A DNA stretch of 64,000 nt. Source: Sorghum bicolor (Eukaryota; Streptophyta; Magnoliopsida; Poales; Poaceae). Made by a program: the position numbers and the translations under genes. The notes under the pieces were generated by a model. It did not search any database, was not told the DNA's origin, and saw only the letters and a program-made list of their open reading frames with translations. How positions within the stretch are numbered: position 1 is the stretch's first letter; every line of letters begins with the position of its first letter. Below are positions 1-10,928 of the stretch, in pieces. The DNA is taken from contig NC_012870.2 in assembly GCF_000003195.3 (NCBI RefSeq), positions 33,980,119 to 34,044,118 on the forward strand. The letters run 5' to 3'.

Positions 1-144
1 CCCATGAACTTAGCCATGTTCAACTGTCTCTTCATCGGCAACCACCCTTATCGGCAACTCTCCTGCAGACCAATCACTCTTACCTTTTCTTGCCGATCTA
101 CACTTCTACCGATCCTGGGTACGTGTCCAAAAACGGTGTCAACA
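1..144 (-). repeat. E1 3' LTR, first 144 bp only
   Basis: These 144 bases match 19959-20102 base for base in length with only a few substitutions and end in the same GGTGTCAACA. In element orientation the LTR begins TGTTGACACC at 144 and runs off the left window edge, so the terminal part and the target-site duplication are not visible. Confidence 0.9.
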
Positions 145-160
145 TATGCCCCCAATTTCG
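145..160 (-). other. E1 polypurine tract
   Basis: On the minus strand the bases directly before the LTR read GAAATTGGGGGCATA, a typical plus-strand priming tract for a gypsy element. Its position fixes the element orientation as right to left. Confidence 0.8.
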
Positions 161-302
161 GAGTATGAAATCATTAATGCTCCGAAATTCTCTGCAGTAA
201 TGATGCCTTTCCGCAATTAAGTCTCCCAATTTGGTAACCGACAACTTTAATCTGAGCAACCTTGGTTCGATTCCTCCGCAGATTCCTCGAAATCCTCAAC
301 TT

Positions 303-510
303 CCCAAACGGACATCTCCACTTTAGTCGCCCATCGACAATGTTACCGTTACTGATACCTGCCGATGGGCTAACCAGGACGTCATGTTCAGTAAAGTATC
401 TTATCCTCCCAACGGATATCCCCACTTTATCCGCCCATCGGCAATATTACCGTTACATGGCGCTGCCAATGGACCGACCAGGAAATCTTGTACAGTAAAA
501 TATCTCCAGA
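303..510 (+). repeat. Diverged tandem repeat, two units of about 105 bp
   Basis: Unit 1 (about 303-407) and unit 2 (about 408-510) align along their length. Both start CCCAA(A)CGGA, share an ACTTTA..CGCCCATCG core, TTACCGTTAC, a GACCGACCAGGA-like block and CAGTAAA(A/G)TATC. They lie just upstream of the TATA box of the antisense gene and just inside the E1 PPT. They could serve as upstream promoter repeats for the antisense gene or as part of the E1 3' untranslated region; sequence alone does not separate these. Confidence 0.7.
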
Positions 511-647
511 TCACGACCGCTTCCTGTCAAATCACCTGCACAATCCCTTGATTACCGTGCGAATAGTTACCATATCTTCCTGAGTATCCTCGGATTTCAC
601 GGACACGGCGAAGTGATAAGTCAGATTTACCCTTGCCCATTTTGTCC

Positions 648-656
648 TATAAATAG
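648..656 (+). promoter_or_regulatory. TATA box of the E1 antisense gene
   Basis: TATAAATAG sits 150 bases before the ATG at 806. A pyrimidine-rich stretch (CTCCTTCTCC...CATCATTC) follows at about 30 bases, where transcription would start. It points away from the E1 sense transcript. The spacing gives a 5' untranslated leader of roughly 120 bases. This is a sequence-based call without expression data. Confidence 0.6.
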
Positions 657-805
657 TTCCTTCTCGGGCACTCCTTCTCCATTGCATCATTCTACAGTTC
701 CAACTCCACCTCCCTGGCGGCGGCGCTATTCGAGATCTCCAAGAACTCCAACAAAGCCTTTTCTTCACCAACCTCGGAGCCTTCGATCATCCTTTTTGTG
801 ACGAA

Positions 806-3800
806 ATGGCCATTAAATTCACCGTTCCCGAGGTTAGTTCTTCATCCTACCTCCTGTACCTTTACCGTATTCCTGTTCACCCGCACTTTATTTTACTGAA
901 CATTTTTCCCCTTCTTTTTTTTTGTTCTTCTTTTTACCTTCAAAACCATTAGGATCTGTACAATAAAATTGTCATCCCTACCAATCAGCCACACCTCCAA
1001 TGCCTTGGTCCATTAGGGGATCCAGATCCCACCAATCTTATTAACATGGAAACAAACAGAATCCCATTCAGAGCCGAGAACTTTTTTCTGGATCTATGGA
1101 AAGACACCTTCCGTTCCTGGCCCAGTCCTACCGTGGGATGGAAGGATTGGTTCTTGAGAGTTAGCCACTCAAATGAAGTCCAGTGGGGTGAGAGAAAACT
1201 GGATCAATGCATCAGGCTGTCCATTGCCGATATGCATAGGAATGAGTCATTACTGATAGCTACATCTTATTTCTGGTCAGACACCCTCAATGCATTTGTC
1301 TTTGGTCACGGCCCTACTTCACCTACACTCGTCGATGTGGTCATGCTCACCGGCCTAGATGTATCCTCTGCCGATAGCACCCACTTCTTTGATACCAAAC
1401 CCAGTGCTAAGGTAGAAACTCGCTCCATCGGCGGTTGGTCAGGGTACATCAAAAAATACAAACGAACAGGCCCTGTGAACATAAAGGAACAAACCAGCTT
1501 CCTGAACATGTGGATGGACAAATTTATATTTTGTGGCCGATCGGTAGGACCAACTTCTGTCTACTTGGCAGCAGCAGAAAGATTAGCCAATGGTGGCCGA
1601 TTTCCCCTCAACCGATATCTACTTGGCACAGCTTACCACCTCCTCCACCAAGTAACCAAGAAACTCCTGCTCGGCCAGTCCATCGGCAACTTGGGGGGTC
1701 CCTGGTGGTTTATCAATATGTGGCTTAGCCTCCACATGCACAAGCGTCTCGAGTTTAACCTCTTCGCACAGCGCTTCCCCAGGGATATAGTCGAGGATTA
1801 TGAACTGGATGAGGAAGAATCGGCAACTCGTCCTCCTCTGAACTTTGGCGAGGCTGTCATAGTTCTGCTCGGTACAGGGGGTAATGCAGACCAGGTCAGC
1901 CAATTTTTCCAAACCCTGTATGAAGGTCTGACCAGAGAACAGCGAGCATGGTTGCCCTATGACGATCCAGACACCATGTTTCCTTTGGTCTTTCATCCGT
2001 TCAACGATGCACTCAACAAGGATCATGAAGTGATGATGGCACTGATTACTCCCAGAGCTATACCAGTAAACTTCTTTGGTAGTGGGAAAACCTCCAACCA
2101 AACTTATCAGTTTTATAACCCATCGGCACTAGCCTGTCAATTAGCTTTCGGCCAGCTGCCGATTGCACTCTGTTATGCCGATGTGATAAAACCCAGGGAA
2201 GCCATCACTAACCTCTTCGAGTGGATTCGAGTAGCCCAACTGCCATCGAGTGCCGATACAGATGCAGATTTATCAGAGTGGGTCCCGGCCGCCTTTATCA
2301 CTCAGGCATACAAGCAATGGTGGGAAGAATGGAAGGAGCACTTGTTCTGCACATCGGCCCTTACATACCGTGGCATGATTGATCCCCAATACAAGGTCCC
2401 TGATGATACTGTAAAGTATTTCCAAACCGATGTTCTACTCCTTTTATTCTCAACTTCATCGGTAACTCACTTTCTGTGATATGTTGCAGGTTGATGACAC
2501 TCCTCCATCGGTCAGCAAGAGTGGCAAGCCGATTGATCTGTTCCCATCAGGTCCGATCTCTTCAATCGGCAACAACGCTCCCACTCTGGCCACCATCATG
2601 CATCGAGGTGTATGCCTCAAGAAAGTTACCACCAGGAGAACTCAGATACCTCCATCGGTAGCTGCCTCAACCTTGGCACAGGCGTTCAAGGTGCATTTTC
2701 AAATTTTTTCATACCGATCTCACTCTTATATCTGTTGCACTTATACTTACGAATCTCCCTTTTTGTATCAGCACACCAGCTCATCGGCAAGGACCAGAAG
2801 CAAAAGTGCCGATGCGCCCCAGTCTAGTCAACCGAAGAGAAAAGGTGCCAAGAGTACCAGAGCACAAGCAAAGCGCCAAAGAGTAGCAACGCCTTCTCCT
2901 CCCCAAGTATCACCAATCCCGGTAGAATCTTCTCCTTCCTCTCCAGAAACACAGACACAGCAGGTACCATCCCCTTCTCAGCTACAAGAAGCACCACAAG
3001 TGGAAGAACCCCAACCAGAAGAGCCTCAACCAAAAGTACCTCAGCCAGAAAACATATCGGCTGACGTGCATGAACAAACCGCCGATCCAGTAGGTTCCAT
3101 TATAGCATCAGTAGTTTCTTCCATCCAGACAAGTACTGCGTCTCCCCAAGGTAACACACTTCCTATGAAATCATTGCCGATGAACTCATTTCTTCTGTCT
3201 TACAATTATTTCTATTATTCTTTCAGCCGACATAGTTCCATCGGCAACCCTAGCCGATCAACCAGTGGTTCCATCGGCATCTTCTAGTCAGAGGCGAGAG
3301 ATTGCCTTGAAACAAGTAAGTTATCCAATCCTTGTCTGTATTATTTATCAATACCTGACCAAAGAATAACTCATTTTATCTCTTTTTTAGGAGCAGGACT
3401 CTCCCGACAGTTTGTTCTCTTTTGCCATCGACATCTCCGAAGATGAAGGGAAGAAGCAAGTTCCTCTCGGGCCGTTGGAATTACATCGGCAGAAATCAGG
3501 GCAAAATTGGAAGAATTGTCGGCCCTCCTCCATCAAGACACAGCCCAGCTAGTCGATGATTCCGATCCGGCCAAGGCTTTATTCAAGACCCTTAGAGGCC
3601 AAATCCCCGCCGATGCTGAAGAAGTTCTCTCTCAAGCCGCTCATCTAGAGAGCCATCAGCTGCAGTACCAGAGGGCTGCCCAACGTCTTGCCGACAGAGC
3701 TGCTCAGACTCAGCTTTCTCAGGAGATGATGAAAGCAAAGCTTCTTACCGATGAGAAGCACAAGAACATCGGCACTTTGAAGTCCTCAGGAGATGCACTG

Positions 3801-4085
3801 AAGCACAAGATCTCTGATCTGTCAGCAAAAAGAGAAGCCTTGTTGGCAGAGCTCAAGCAAGTGGAAGAGGCCTTGTCCCAGGCTCAACAAGAGGAAAACC
3901 AGCTGCCCGAGGCGATCAAACTCCTTGAGCAAGAGCGAAATGTCCAAGGTCGTAAAGCGCTGCAGTTGAAGAAGAAATTGAAGCCGGTGGAAGGCTCTGC
4001 CGATGAAGACATCAAAGAGATGGAAGCAGCCAACCAGATCCGCTTGCGTGCTATATCGGCGATCCAAGCGTTGCTGAACACGTGA
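806..4085 (+). CDS. Antisense multi-exon plant-mobile-domain protein with C-terminal coiled coil (inside E1)
   Basis: Exons that join in frame at good GT..AG sites: 806-832, 953-2410, 2490-2690, 2772-3150, 3227-3315 and 3391-4085. The long second exon encodes about 486 residues with plant mobile domain (aminotransferase-like, PMD) hallmarks: FWSDTLNAFVFGHGP, VVMLTGLDV, FLNMWMDKFIFCGRSVGP, LANGGRFPLNRYLLG. Exons 3-4 encode a low-complexity Ser/Pro/Gln linker with a basic cluster (KRKGAKSTRAQAKRQR) that looks like a nuclear localisation signal, then PQPEEPQPK repeats. The last exon encodes a charged coiled coil of about 190 residues (LSAKREALLAELKQVEEAL) ending at the TGA at 4083. Within exon 6 the frame must change by one base between about 3450 and 3490, so this copy has a frameshift or one more splice. 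The gene converges on the E1 integrase stop, 157 bases away. PMD proteins are known from host genes and from extra ORFs of gypsy elements; the molecular role here is unknown. Confidence 0.75.
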
Positions 4086-4242
4086 ACTCTTCATCGGCAA
4101 CATACTTGCTTCTTTCTGCTTTCCAAACTTCCTAATATCTAGTCTAGCCGATAGGACTGTTATCGGCACCTTTTAAAACACTAAGTCCGGTCCCAGATAC
4201 ATTTTGACCCACCCGATAGGGATGTTATCGGCACTCAAACTT

Positions 4243-5157
4243 TCATGCATCGACCCATATGCTGGGGTAGTACTTCTTTAGATATTTGCCATTTAATGCT
4301 CTGGGAAATTCAGCTCCTTCAAGAGTTTCTAGAATATAGGCATTACCAGGAGCCGATCGACTTATCCGATAGGGACCCTCCCAATTGGGAGACCACTTCC
4401 CAAATTTTGAACTTTTAGTCCCAATCGGTAAGATTAATTTCCATACTAAGTCTCCATCGGCAAATTCTTTAGCCTTTACCCTCTTATCATACCATCTAGC
4501 AACTCTCTTCTTATTCTCTTCTATACTCATCAAAGCCCTTAGCCGATGCCCTACTAGATCATCCAACTCGTCTGTCATCAAAGTAGCATAGTCATCGGCA
4601 GTCAATTGATCCTGGAAAGATAGTCGCCTAGATCCAGTCTTAATTTCCCAAGGTAACACTGCATCATACCCATACACCAACTGATAAGGTAAAAACTTGG
4701 TCGATCCATGACAAGCAAACTGGTATGACCATAAAGCTTCATTTAATAATGTGTGCCACCTCCTAGGATTCTCCTCAATCTTTCGTTTAATAAGCTTGAT
4801 AATTCCTTTGTTAGATGCCTCGGCCTGCCCATTAGCTTGAGCATAATAAGGAGAAGAGTTTAACACTTTAATTCCCATACCGATTGCAAATTTGTCAAAC
4901 TCTCCCGATGTGAACATAGTACCCTGATCGGTAGTAATTGTTTGAGGAATCTCAAATCGATAGATAATGTGCTCTTTCACAAAATCAATCATATTGGCCG
5001 ATGTAACGTTCTTTAAAGGAATAGCTTCAACCCATTTAGTGAAATAATCAGTGGCAACCAAGATAAACTTATGCCCTTTGCTAGATGGTGGATAAATCTG
5101 GCCGATCAAGTCAATAGCCCACCCTCGAAACGGCCAAGGCTTGATGATAGGATTCAT
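4243..5157 (-). pseudogene. E1 integrase core and C-terminal region
   Basis: A 304-residue reading frame with the gypsy integrase DDE core: first Asp in AIDLIGQIY, second in ITTDQGTMF, and Glu in GQAEASNKGI. The C-terminal part has the usual KEFADGDLVWKLI and WEGPYRISRS blocks. The frame continues upstream into the RNase H frame and is separated from it only by a TAG at about 5191, in the zinc-finger tail CQGC*KFGNV, which looks like a single C-to-T change. The frame ends at 4243, where the convergent antisense gene is 157 bases away. The catalytic triad is complete, but the stop prevents a full-length integrase. Confidence 0.88.
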
Positions 5158-5193
5158 AGCCGATGCAGGTGCCCTTTGAACATTGCCAAACTT

Positions 5194-6381
5194 CTAACAT
5201 CCTTGACACCCTTTAAAATACTTAAAGCAATCCTCAAGTATGGTCGGCCAATAATATCCATTCCTCCTAATTATCCACTTCATCTTAAAAGCCGACTGAT
5301 GTGCTCCACATACCCCTTCATGGATTTCTCCCATCAAACTCTTAGCTTCATCATCACCTAAGCATCTGAGAAGAATCCCATCAATAGTTCGATAATACAA
5401 TTCATCTTTGAGGAGCACATACTTGGTGGCTTGAAACCGAACCCGTCTCTCAACTTTCTTGGATGGACCCTTCAAATAATCAATGATTTCTTTTCTCCAA
5501 TCATCGGCACCGACTGCCGATATCGCATTAATCATGGGCTGATATCCTGAGGCATGTTGAGCCAATCGATTGGCCTCCTCATTATGCAACCTTGGAACAT
5601 GCTCTAATCGGAAATCCTTGAATTCCTTCAACAATTGCATACTCTTTTCATGATAGGTTATGAGGACTTCACTTCGGCATTCATAGTTTCCAGCCAATTG
5701 ATTTATAACTAACATAGAATCCCCGAAGATTTCCACAGCATCAGCATGAACTTCCCGTAGTAACTCCAATCCCTTTATTAGGGCTTGATAATCAGCTTGA
5801 TTATTTGTTGACGTGGCAACAATCGGCAAGGAGAACTCATATTTCCTTCCCCGAGGGGAAATTAACAAGATGCCGATTCCTGCCCCTCGGTCACATGTCG
5901 ATCCATCAAAGAAGACCGTCCAAGGTGCAATTTCCACGGTACCGCAATGTTGGGTTACAAAATCGGCCATAATCTGCCCCTTAACCGCTTTAGCCAATTC
6001 GTAACGTAGGTCGAATTCCGATAGTGCCAAAATCCACTTACCGATTCTGCCACTCATGATCGACATAGATAGCATGTACCGGACCACATCATCTTTGCAA
6101 ATAACCGTGCACTCGGCCGATAGCAAATAATGCCTTAACTTAATACAGGAGAAATACAAGCATAAGCATAGTTTCTCAATAGCCGAATACCTGGTCTCAG
6201 CATCAATCAGCCTCCTGCTTAAATAGTAAATCACACGCTCCTTCCCTTTAAATTCTTGAATTAGGGCTGAACCGATGACCATCCCATCGGTAGACAAATA
6301 CAATCTGAAGGGCTTCCCTTGCTGAGGTGCAATTAGAACTGGAGGATTCACTAAATAATTCTTGATTTCGTCCAAGGCCAA
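5194..6381 (-). pseudogene. E1 RNase H, second archaeal-type RNase H and integrase zinc finger
   Basis: The first part (FRLYLSTDGMVIGSALIQ, then YSAIEKLCLCLYFSCIKLRHY) is the retroviral-type RNase H; the usual Asp of DASD is replaced in STDGM. A second RNase H-like domain follows: TVFFDGSTCDRGAGIGILL, NNQADYQALIKGLELL, EIFGDSMLVINQL, EEANRLAQHAS, with D-E-D-type acidic residues. Such an additional domain is characteristic of Tat-lineage elements. The end holds the integrase H2C2 finger (HEGVCGAH...CFKYFKGCQGC). A one-base deletion near 6390 separates this frame from the RT frame upstream. Confidence 0.85.
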
Positions 6382-6988
6382 CTGTTGTTCTTTCCCCAGA
6401 CGAATTCTTGATCGGCTTTCAACTTAAGTAAAGGACTGAAAGCACGAATTTTACCAGACAACTTAGATATAAATCTTCTGATAAAATTTACCTTGCCGAT
6501 CAAGGATTGGAGCTCAGTCTTGTTGGTGGGGGCAACTATTTTATTGATAGCATCAATGGATCTTCGACTAATTTCAATCCCCCTTTGATGCACCATGAAA
6601 CCAAGAAATTGCCCTGCCGATACACCAAATGTACACTTATTGGGATTCATTTTCAAACCATGCTTCCTTGTGCACTCTAACACCTTTCGCAAATCGGCAA
6701 GATGCTTTGTGAAGTCTCCAGACTTAACCACCACATCATCAATATAAATTTTCACCAGCTTGCCGATGAACTCATGAAATATAAAATTCATGGCCCTCTG
6801 ATAAGTAGCACCAGCATTCTTCAAGCCAAAGGTCATGACTATCCATTCAAACAACCCAACATGACCAGGACATCTAAATGCAGTCTTTGGAATATCTTCT
6901 TCAGCCATGAATATTTGATTGTATCCTACATTGCCATCCATAAAGCTAATAATCCGATGCCCGGCTGCAGGATCAACTAACAGATCGG
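6351..6988 (-). pseudogene. E1 reverse transcriptase, C-terminal part
   Basis: Contains the RT fingers/palm blocks FMDGNVGYNQIFMAEED, KTAFRCPGHVGLFEW, MTFGLKNAGATYQRAMN and the catalytic YIDDVVVKS, then the connection region with SLIGKVNFIRRFIS. The frame is cut at 6988 by the insertion of E2; the N-terminal part lies at 15173-15655. The open frame appears to run on to 7049 only because it enters the E2 LTR. A one-base loss near 6390 then shifts it away from the RNase H frame. Confidence 0.88.
6984..6988. repeat. E2 target-site duplication, left copy (ATCGG)
   Basis: ATCGG directly precedes the E2 LTR at 6989 and is repeated at 15173-15177 after the other LTR. The duplicated pentamer is part of the ATCGGC word that is dense throughout E1. 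Confidence 0.92.
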
Positions 6989-8221
6989 TGTTGATATTTG
7001 GTAATGCAATAAGGAAATGATCCGCAAGCGCACGGATATCGGTGAGCATTTCACCCGGGAGGTTATCCAGAGTTATCGTATTTATATTTTTACCACTGGG
7101 AGAAAGGGTGCATCTGACTAACCAAATCTATTGCTACTACCCCTTTAGGCTACAAAGAATGTCTCTCGATGTGAGTGATGTATAGAGAAGACTGCAACCG
7201 TAGTCTCGTTCTAACCTTGGTAAGGATGATCTACTGTTCTATTGGGGAGGCTCACGGAATCTAGACGACACAAAGGATGTTCGACCCGCACCTATAACCC
7301 TACCCGTCCTGCTAACGAGATGTGATCTGCAAAGGTAACTCGGAAATGTCACGTTCCTCGCTACTACCACGGTCCAGCTAGTCAGGGGATATCTATGAGT
7401 ACCCTAGCATAAACACCACGTTTACGCTAGCAAGTGATTACTCTAATACTCAACCGGAAGAGGATTAAAGTAAACTCATAAACCAAAGAACAATAAAACA
7501 AGAACTTACTAGTATTAGAAGTCGAATTACTGAAGAATCTTAGAAGCAAGCCTCGGGTTAGGAGACTTGATCCTGTAGGTACAACTCGGAGTAGACACCG
7601 ACAGGCCGGCCTTCCTCCGATCCACACTTCCACTCTATCTCTCTCAATCTAGTAGAAACTAGAAGATCTATTTCTACTTTACATTGGATGCTAAGCCTAA
7701 AAAGAAATATTATTTAGAGAAGAGGTTTTCCTTCGAGGGCACCCCTCAATCTCTATGATAATTTCTTGTCTCCTCCAGGGCCAGAGGGGGTCTCCTTATA
7801 TAGTCCTCCCCTTCTATGCGTTTTTGGGTCGATAGGCGAGGTGGTACTATGTTATTCTGGATCCAATAGGTCGGTGGAACGTCGTGTGCGAAGAGAGTCC
7901 GGAACGGAGTCCAGAGGGGGGCGGGCGCCCAGGTCCTCAGGGCGGGCGCCCTGGGCCTGGCCCCTTTCGGGCTCCGCTTTCTTCCCGTGGCTTCTGGAGT
8001 CTTCTAGATGGTAGAAAATTGTGCGGTGGGTTGATATCTCTATGTAATCCCGACATGTGGGCCTTTCTTCCTTATTTCCTGATAACCCCCTGCAGAAATA
8101 GACAAACACCAAAACTCGTGGAATTCTGTCAGATGAAACCCTAAGTCTAGATGTTGATTTTATTTGGATCCTTTTCTTTGTTTATTTGATAATTAAATTT
8201 GATACTTAAGGACCGTCAACA
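6989..8221 (-). repeat. E2 3' LTR (left copy)
   Basis: In element orientation it begins TGTTGACGGTCC at 8221 and ends CCAAATATCAACA at 6989. A TATATA box lies near 7797-7802 (minus strand CTATATAAGG), with the GC-rich GGGCGCCCGCCC module upstream of it at about 7918-7955. About twelve positions differ from the right copy. Confidence 0.93.
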
Positions 8222-8235
8222 AACTCCCCCAAGCT
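8222..8235 (-). other. E2 polypurine tract
   Basis: Minus-strand AAGCTTGGGGGAGTT directly abuts the LTR start TGTTGACGG. The same tract precedes the E3 3' LTR at 28637-28650. Confidence 0.88.
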
Positions 8236-8240
8236 TACCT

Positions 8241-8260
8241 CTTGCTCGTCCCTGAGCAAG
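8241..8260 (-). other. Hairpin just upstream of the E2 PPT
   Basis: CTTGCTC (8241-8247) and GAGCAAG (8254-8260) form a perfect 7-bp stem with a 6-base loop. Equivalent hairpins with a changed but still paired stem occur in E3 (28612-28631) and E0 (32892-32914). Confidence 0.75.
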
Positions 8261-10401
8261 GATGAACTCAAGAGTTTCTGCAGTGGTTTCATTTCTTAGA
8301 AGTACACACGCATTTAAGCAAGATCTCATCTCTGAGTTAGAATAAACTGTTAAGACTTAAAACTTACTTACTTTACCTACACCATATGACTTGTAACCGT
8401 CACTTCTGTCTTGAGTGGTTAAAAGATAGAATAGTCTAGCCAAGTGCCATGTCTCTTATTCTTGATCAGCTATAGCTCTGGGGTTTTTGCAGATTTTCAA
8501 ATAAAACTCAGAAATTCCTTGTATGATTCTCTCAGGTCTCTCTTTTGTGGTATTTTTGGATCCTTACCAGGCAGTGATGGTATATGCCTTCTCTCAAGAT
8601 ATGTGGTATTTGTGGTATGAAGCATAGTGACATTGTCTTCTCTCTCACCCTACTCTAATAAGGCTTTAATATCTGGAGCTCATAGGTGGGAGATAAAGTA
8701 TACATACTTACAAGACATTTATTGCATAGTCAAACCATGGATCCAAAGAAACAAATCAATAAGCCAAATCAAGATGTGCATGTGAATGGTGTATGGTGAT
8801 GATGGTGATAATGGTGGTGGAAGTCTAATTCTACTTTGCTCTTTGAGGGGATACATACCTTCCTTGCTTTTGAAACTTTATGAGGAGAATGAGATGCTCT
8901 ATATTTTCTTTCTCTTTCCTCTCAGGTGGGTATCTTGTACCCCTAATTCTACTGTCGGACACTTGTCCATTTTTACCTCTCGTCTCACTTTTTTTTTCTT
9001 TTTCTTCGAGGTTCCGGGCACTTGCCCCTTTTTATTTCCTCGTATATTATTTATTTTATTATTATTTTTTTTCCTTTTTTTTTCTTTTTTTTAGAGCACT
9101 CATTTCCTGAAATAATATAGCAAGTGGTAGTAACCAAGATAACTCGAGCATTTATTTCACAGGGAATAACAGGGATAGGAAAAATATTTTTGGCTATTCT
9201 CTCCCGGATTAGGAGTAGAATAATTTCGGGTAAATGTGGAGATGGAAATGAGTGGATATATGTGGATGGTACTTCCGGAGTAGAAGTAGCATGTATGAGT
9301 GAACGTGCAAGTGAATGTTGATTTTAACCACATGACAAGCTCCTAAGGGTCTACACAGCTTGACCATACTCAATGCTCATAAGCAGTAAAAAGTAAATGT
9401 GTGGCTCAAAGTCTAGCAAGCATGTATATATGGCTGTGGTAGGATTTTAAACTCTCATCATACAGGAACTCATCATGTGATATTTTAAAGATTTTCAAAG
9501 ATAAAATTCTCCAGAATTCTAGCATCTCTAGGAACAGATAAACAGCAGCTCAACCTTCCCATATCGTATCCGTTAACAACTTAGACATCAGATCAAGTTT
9601 TCATCCCACAAGTTTAGGTCTAGAGCAAGCCTTAAATTATAATAGTTATATCTAAACTTGAGAGAGAACTTCAAATTTGCAAATTAGGCAGAGCAACTAT
9701 TCATCATATCCATGCTTAAGTTTTATTAGATACAGATTAGCATAGCCACTTTATTTATTTATTAAACACACTAAGCAAAATATATATAAGCATAAAATCT
9801 TTATTTGGTTTTTCATAGTTATGTGTATTTATATTCTAATATAGTATAAGTATAAAGATAGATAGAAATACTTATCGAGATAAATGGGGGTGCTCTCCCC
9901 CAAGCTGAATTTTGACGTAATTTCTCTTGATGTAGCTAGCAGGTGGCAAAGGTGTGTTTGAAAGTCAGCAATATTTTGACAGCGATTAGAATGTCCTCCG
10001 TCTACTAGTCTTCTTGATTCTTAAATTCAGTGGAGCTCAAATAGACAACAAAGCTTGTGGAACTGATTAAGTGTTAGCATAAATATCTAGCCTTTATTAT
10101 CTTGAGACTCCTTAATAATTATTACTCCCTATTTTTATATTTTTGTTTTTATAAAGTAGAAAAATATTTATTTTATTTTTATGCCACCACAGTGAATGTA
10201 CTTATGGGTTTTATGCCACTCGTCTACTCACATGGGGCTTACAGTTTTTTTCACATTTTTATTTTCTTTCTAGGATAATACAAACATGATTAACTAAGTA
10301 AACTATTTGAAATAATTAAAAGAGAAAGGATAACTACCAAGTTTACCTCTTGGCAAGGCGTTCGGTGTTTTTAAGTCCTCCGAGCGGGACTCTCCATTTT
10401 C
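8261..10401 (-). other. E2 long non-coding region between gag-protease and PPT
   Basis: About 2.1 kb without a credible ORF. It matches, in reverse, the E3 region 26500-28611. It contains three adjacent small hairpins (8928-8942, 8957-8968, 9016-9027), a pyrimidine-rich and T-rich tract (8985-9095), and an AT-rich stretch near 9720-9880. Its retention in two separate elements suggests a cis-acting role such as packaging or 3' processing. Confidence 0.6.
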
Positions 10402-10803
10402 TTAATCGTCCTGGGATTCGCTGGATGACGTAGTCGGTGATTCCGGTGGCGCCTCCTCTTCGTGTGTAACTATATTCTCTCTCCACACCTGACTCGGTGC
10501 TACGGTCTCCTCAGGACAGTTATGTTCAAGTGGTATGTCTTTAGTCCTTATCACTTCTCCTTCGTAGTCTACCCATCCGTTCTTGATGATTTGCCTCCTC
10601 TGGTTGCGGTTGCGATGTCTTCTTCTTGTCCTGACCTGCTTAGAGTCTTCAACTATATAGTTAGGGTCAGTAAAACAGCGGCATACCTTCTCAGAGGAGA
10701 AGTGTATGTGGACTTCTCTGGTTCCAATATAGATGATGGCTTTGATAGTGCTGAGGAACTGTCTTCCAAGGATGGTGGGTGGATCATATTCATCTTCTCC
10801 CAT
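10402..10803 (-). pseudogene. E2 second retropepsin-like half-domain
   Basis: A 133-residue frame starting MGEDEYDPPTILGRQFLST, followed by IKAIIYIGTREVHIHFSSEKV and a basic tail (RTRRRHRNRNQRRQ) and an acidic Ser-rich end. LGR.FL(S/N)T..A(I/V)IY is the C-terminal retropepsin signature and repeats the one at 11107-11430. No active-site Asp triad is visible in this segment. E3 has the same arrangement at 26053-26499. It may be a duplicated protease half or a partial gag-pol linker. Confidence 0.6.
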
Positions 10804-10928
10804 GTCAATAACTTGAAAGTCATCTATAGCTGAATGTATATTGGTTGTAGGGGCATGGTTTCATGCAGGAGCTGATAAGTGACTACGGCCATTATGTTGA
10901 CGTCAGATCCGGTGTCGTAGAGTGTCTT

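Noticed and set aside
1619..2101. 160-codon minus-strand ORF opposite the antisense gene
   Set aside because: It is a shadow of the PMD exon, which has recognisable motifs on the plus strand.
7766..8112. Paired plus/minus ORFs of 82-86 codons in the E2 LTR
   Set aside because: Both strands are open at the same place because of the GC-rich module, and they recur in each LTR; no protein features.
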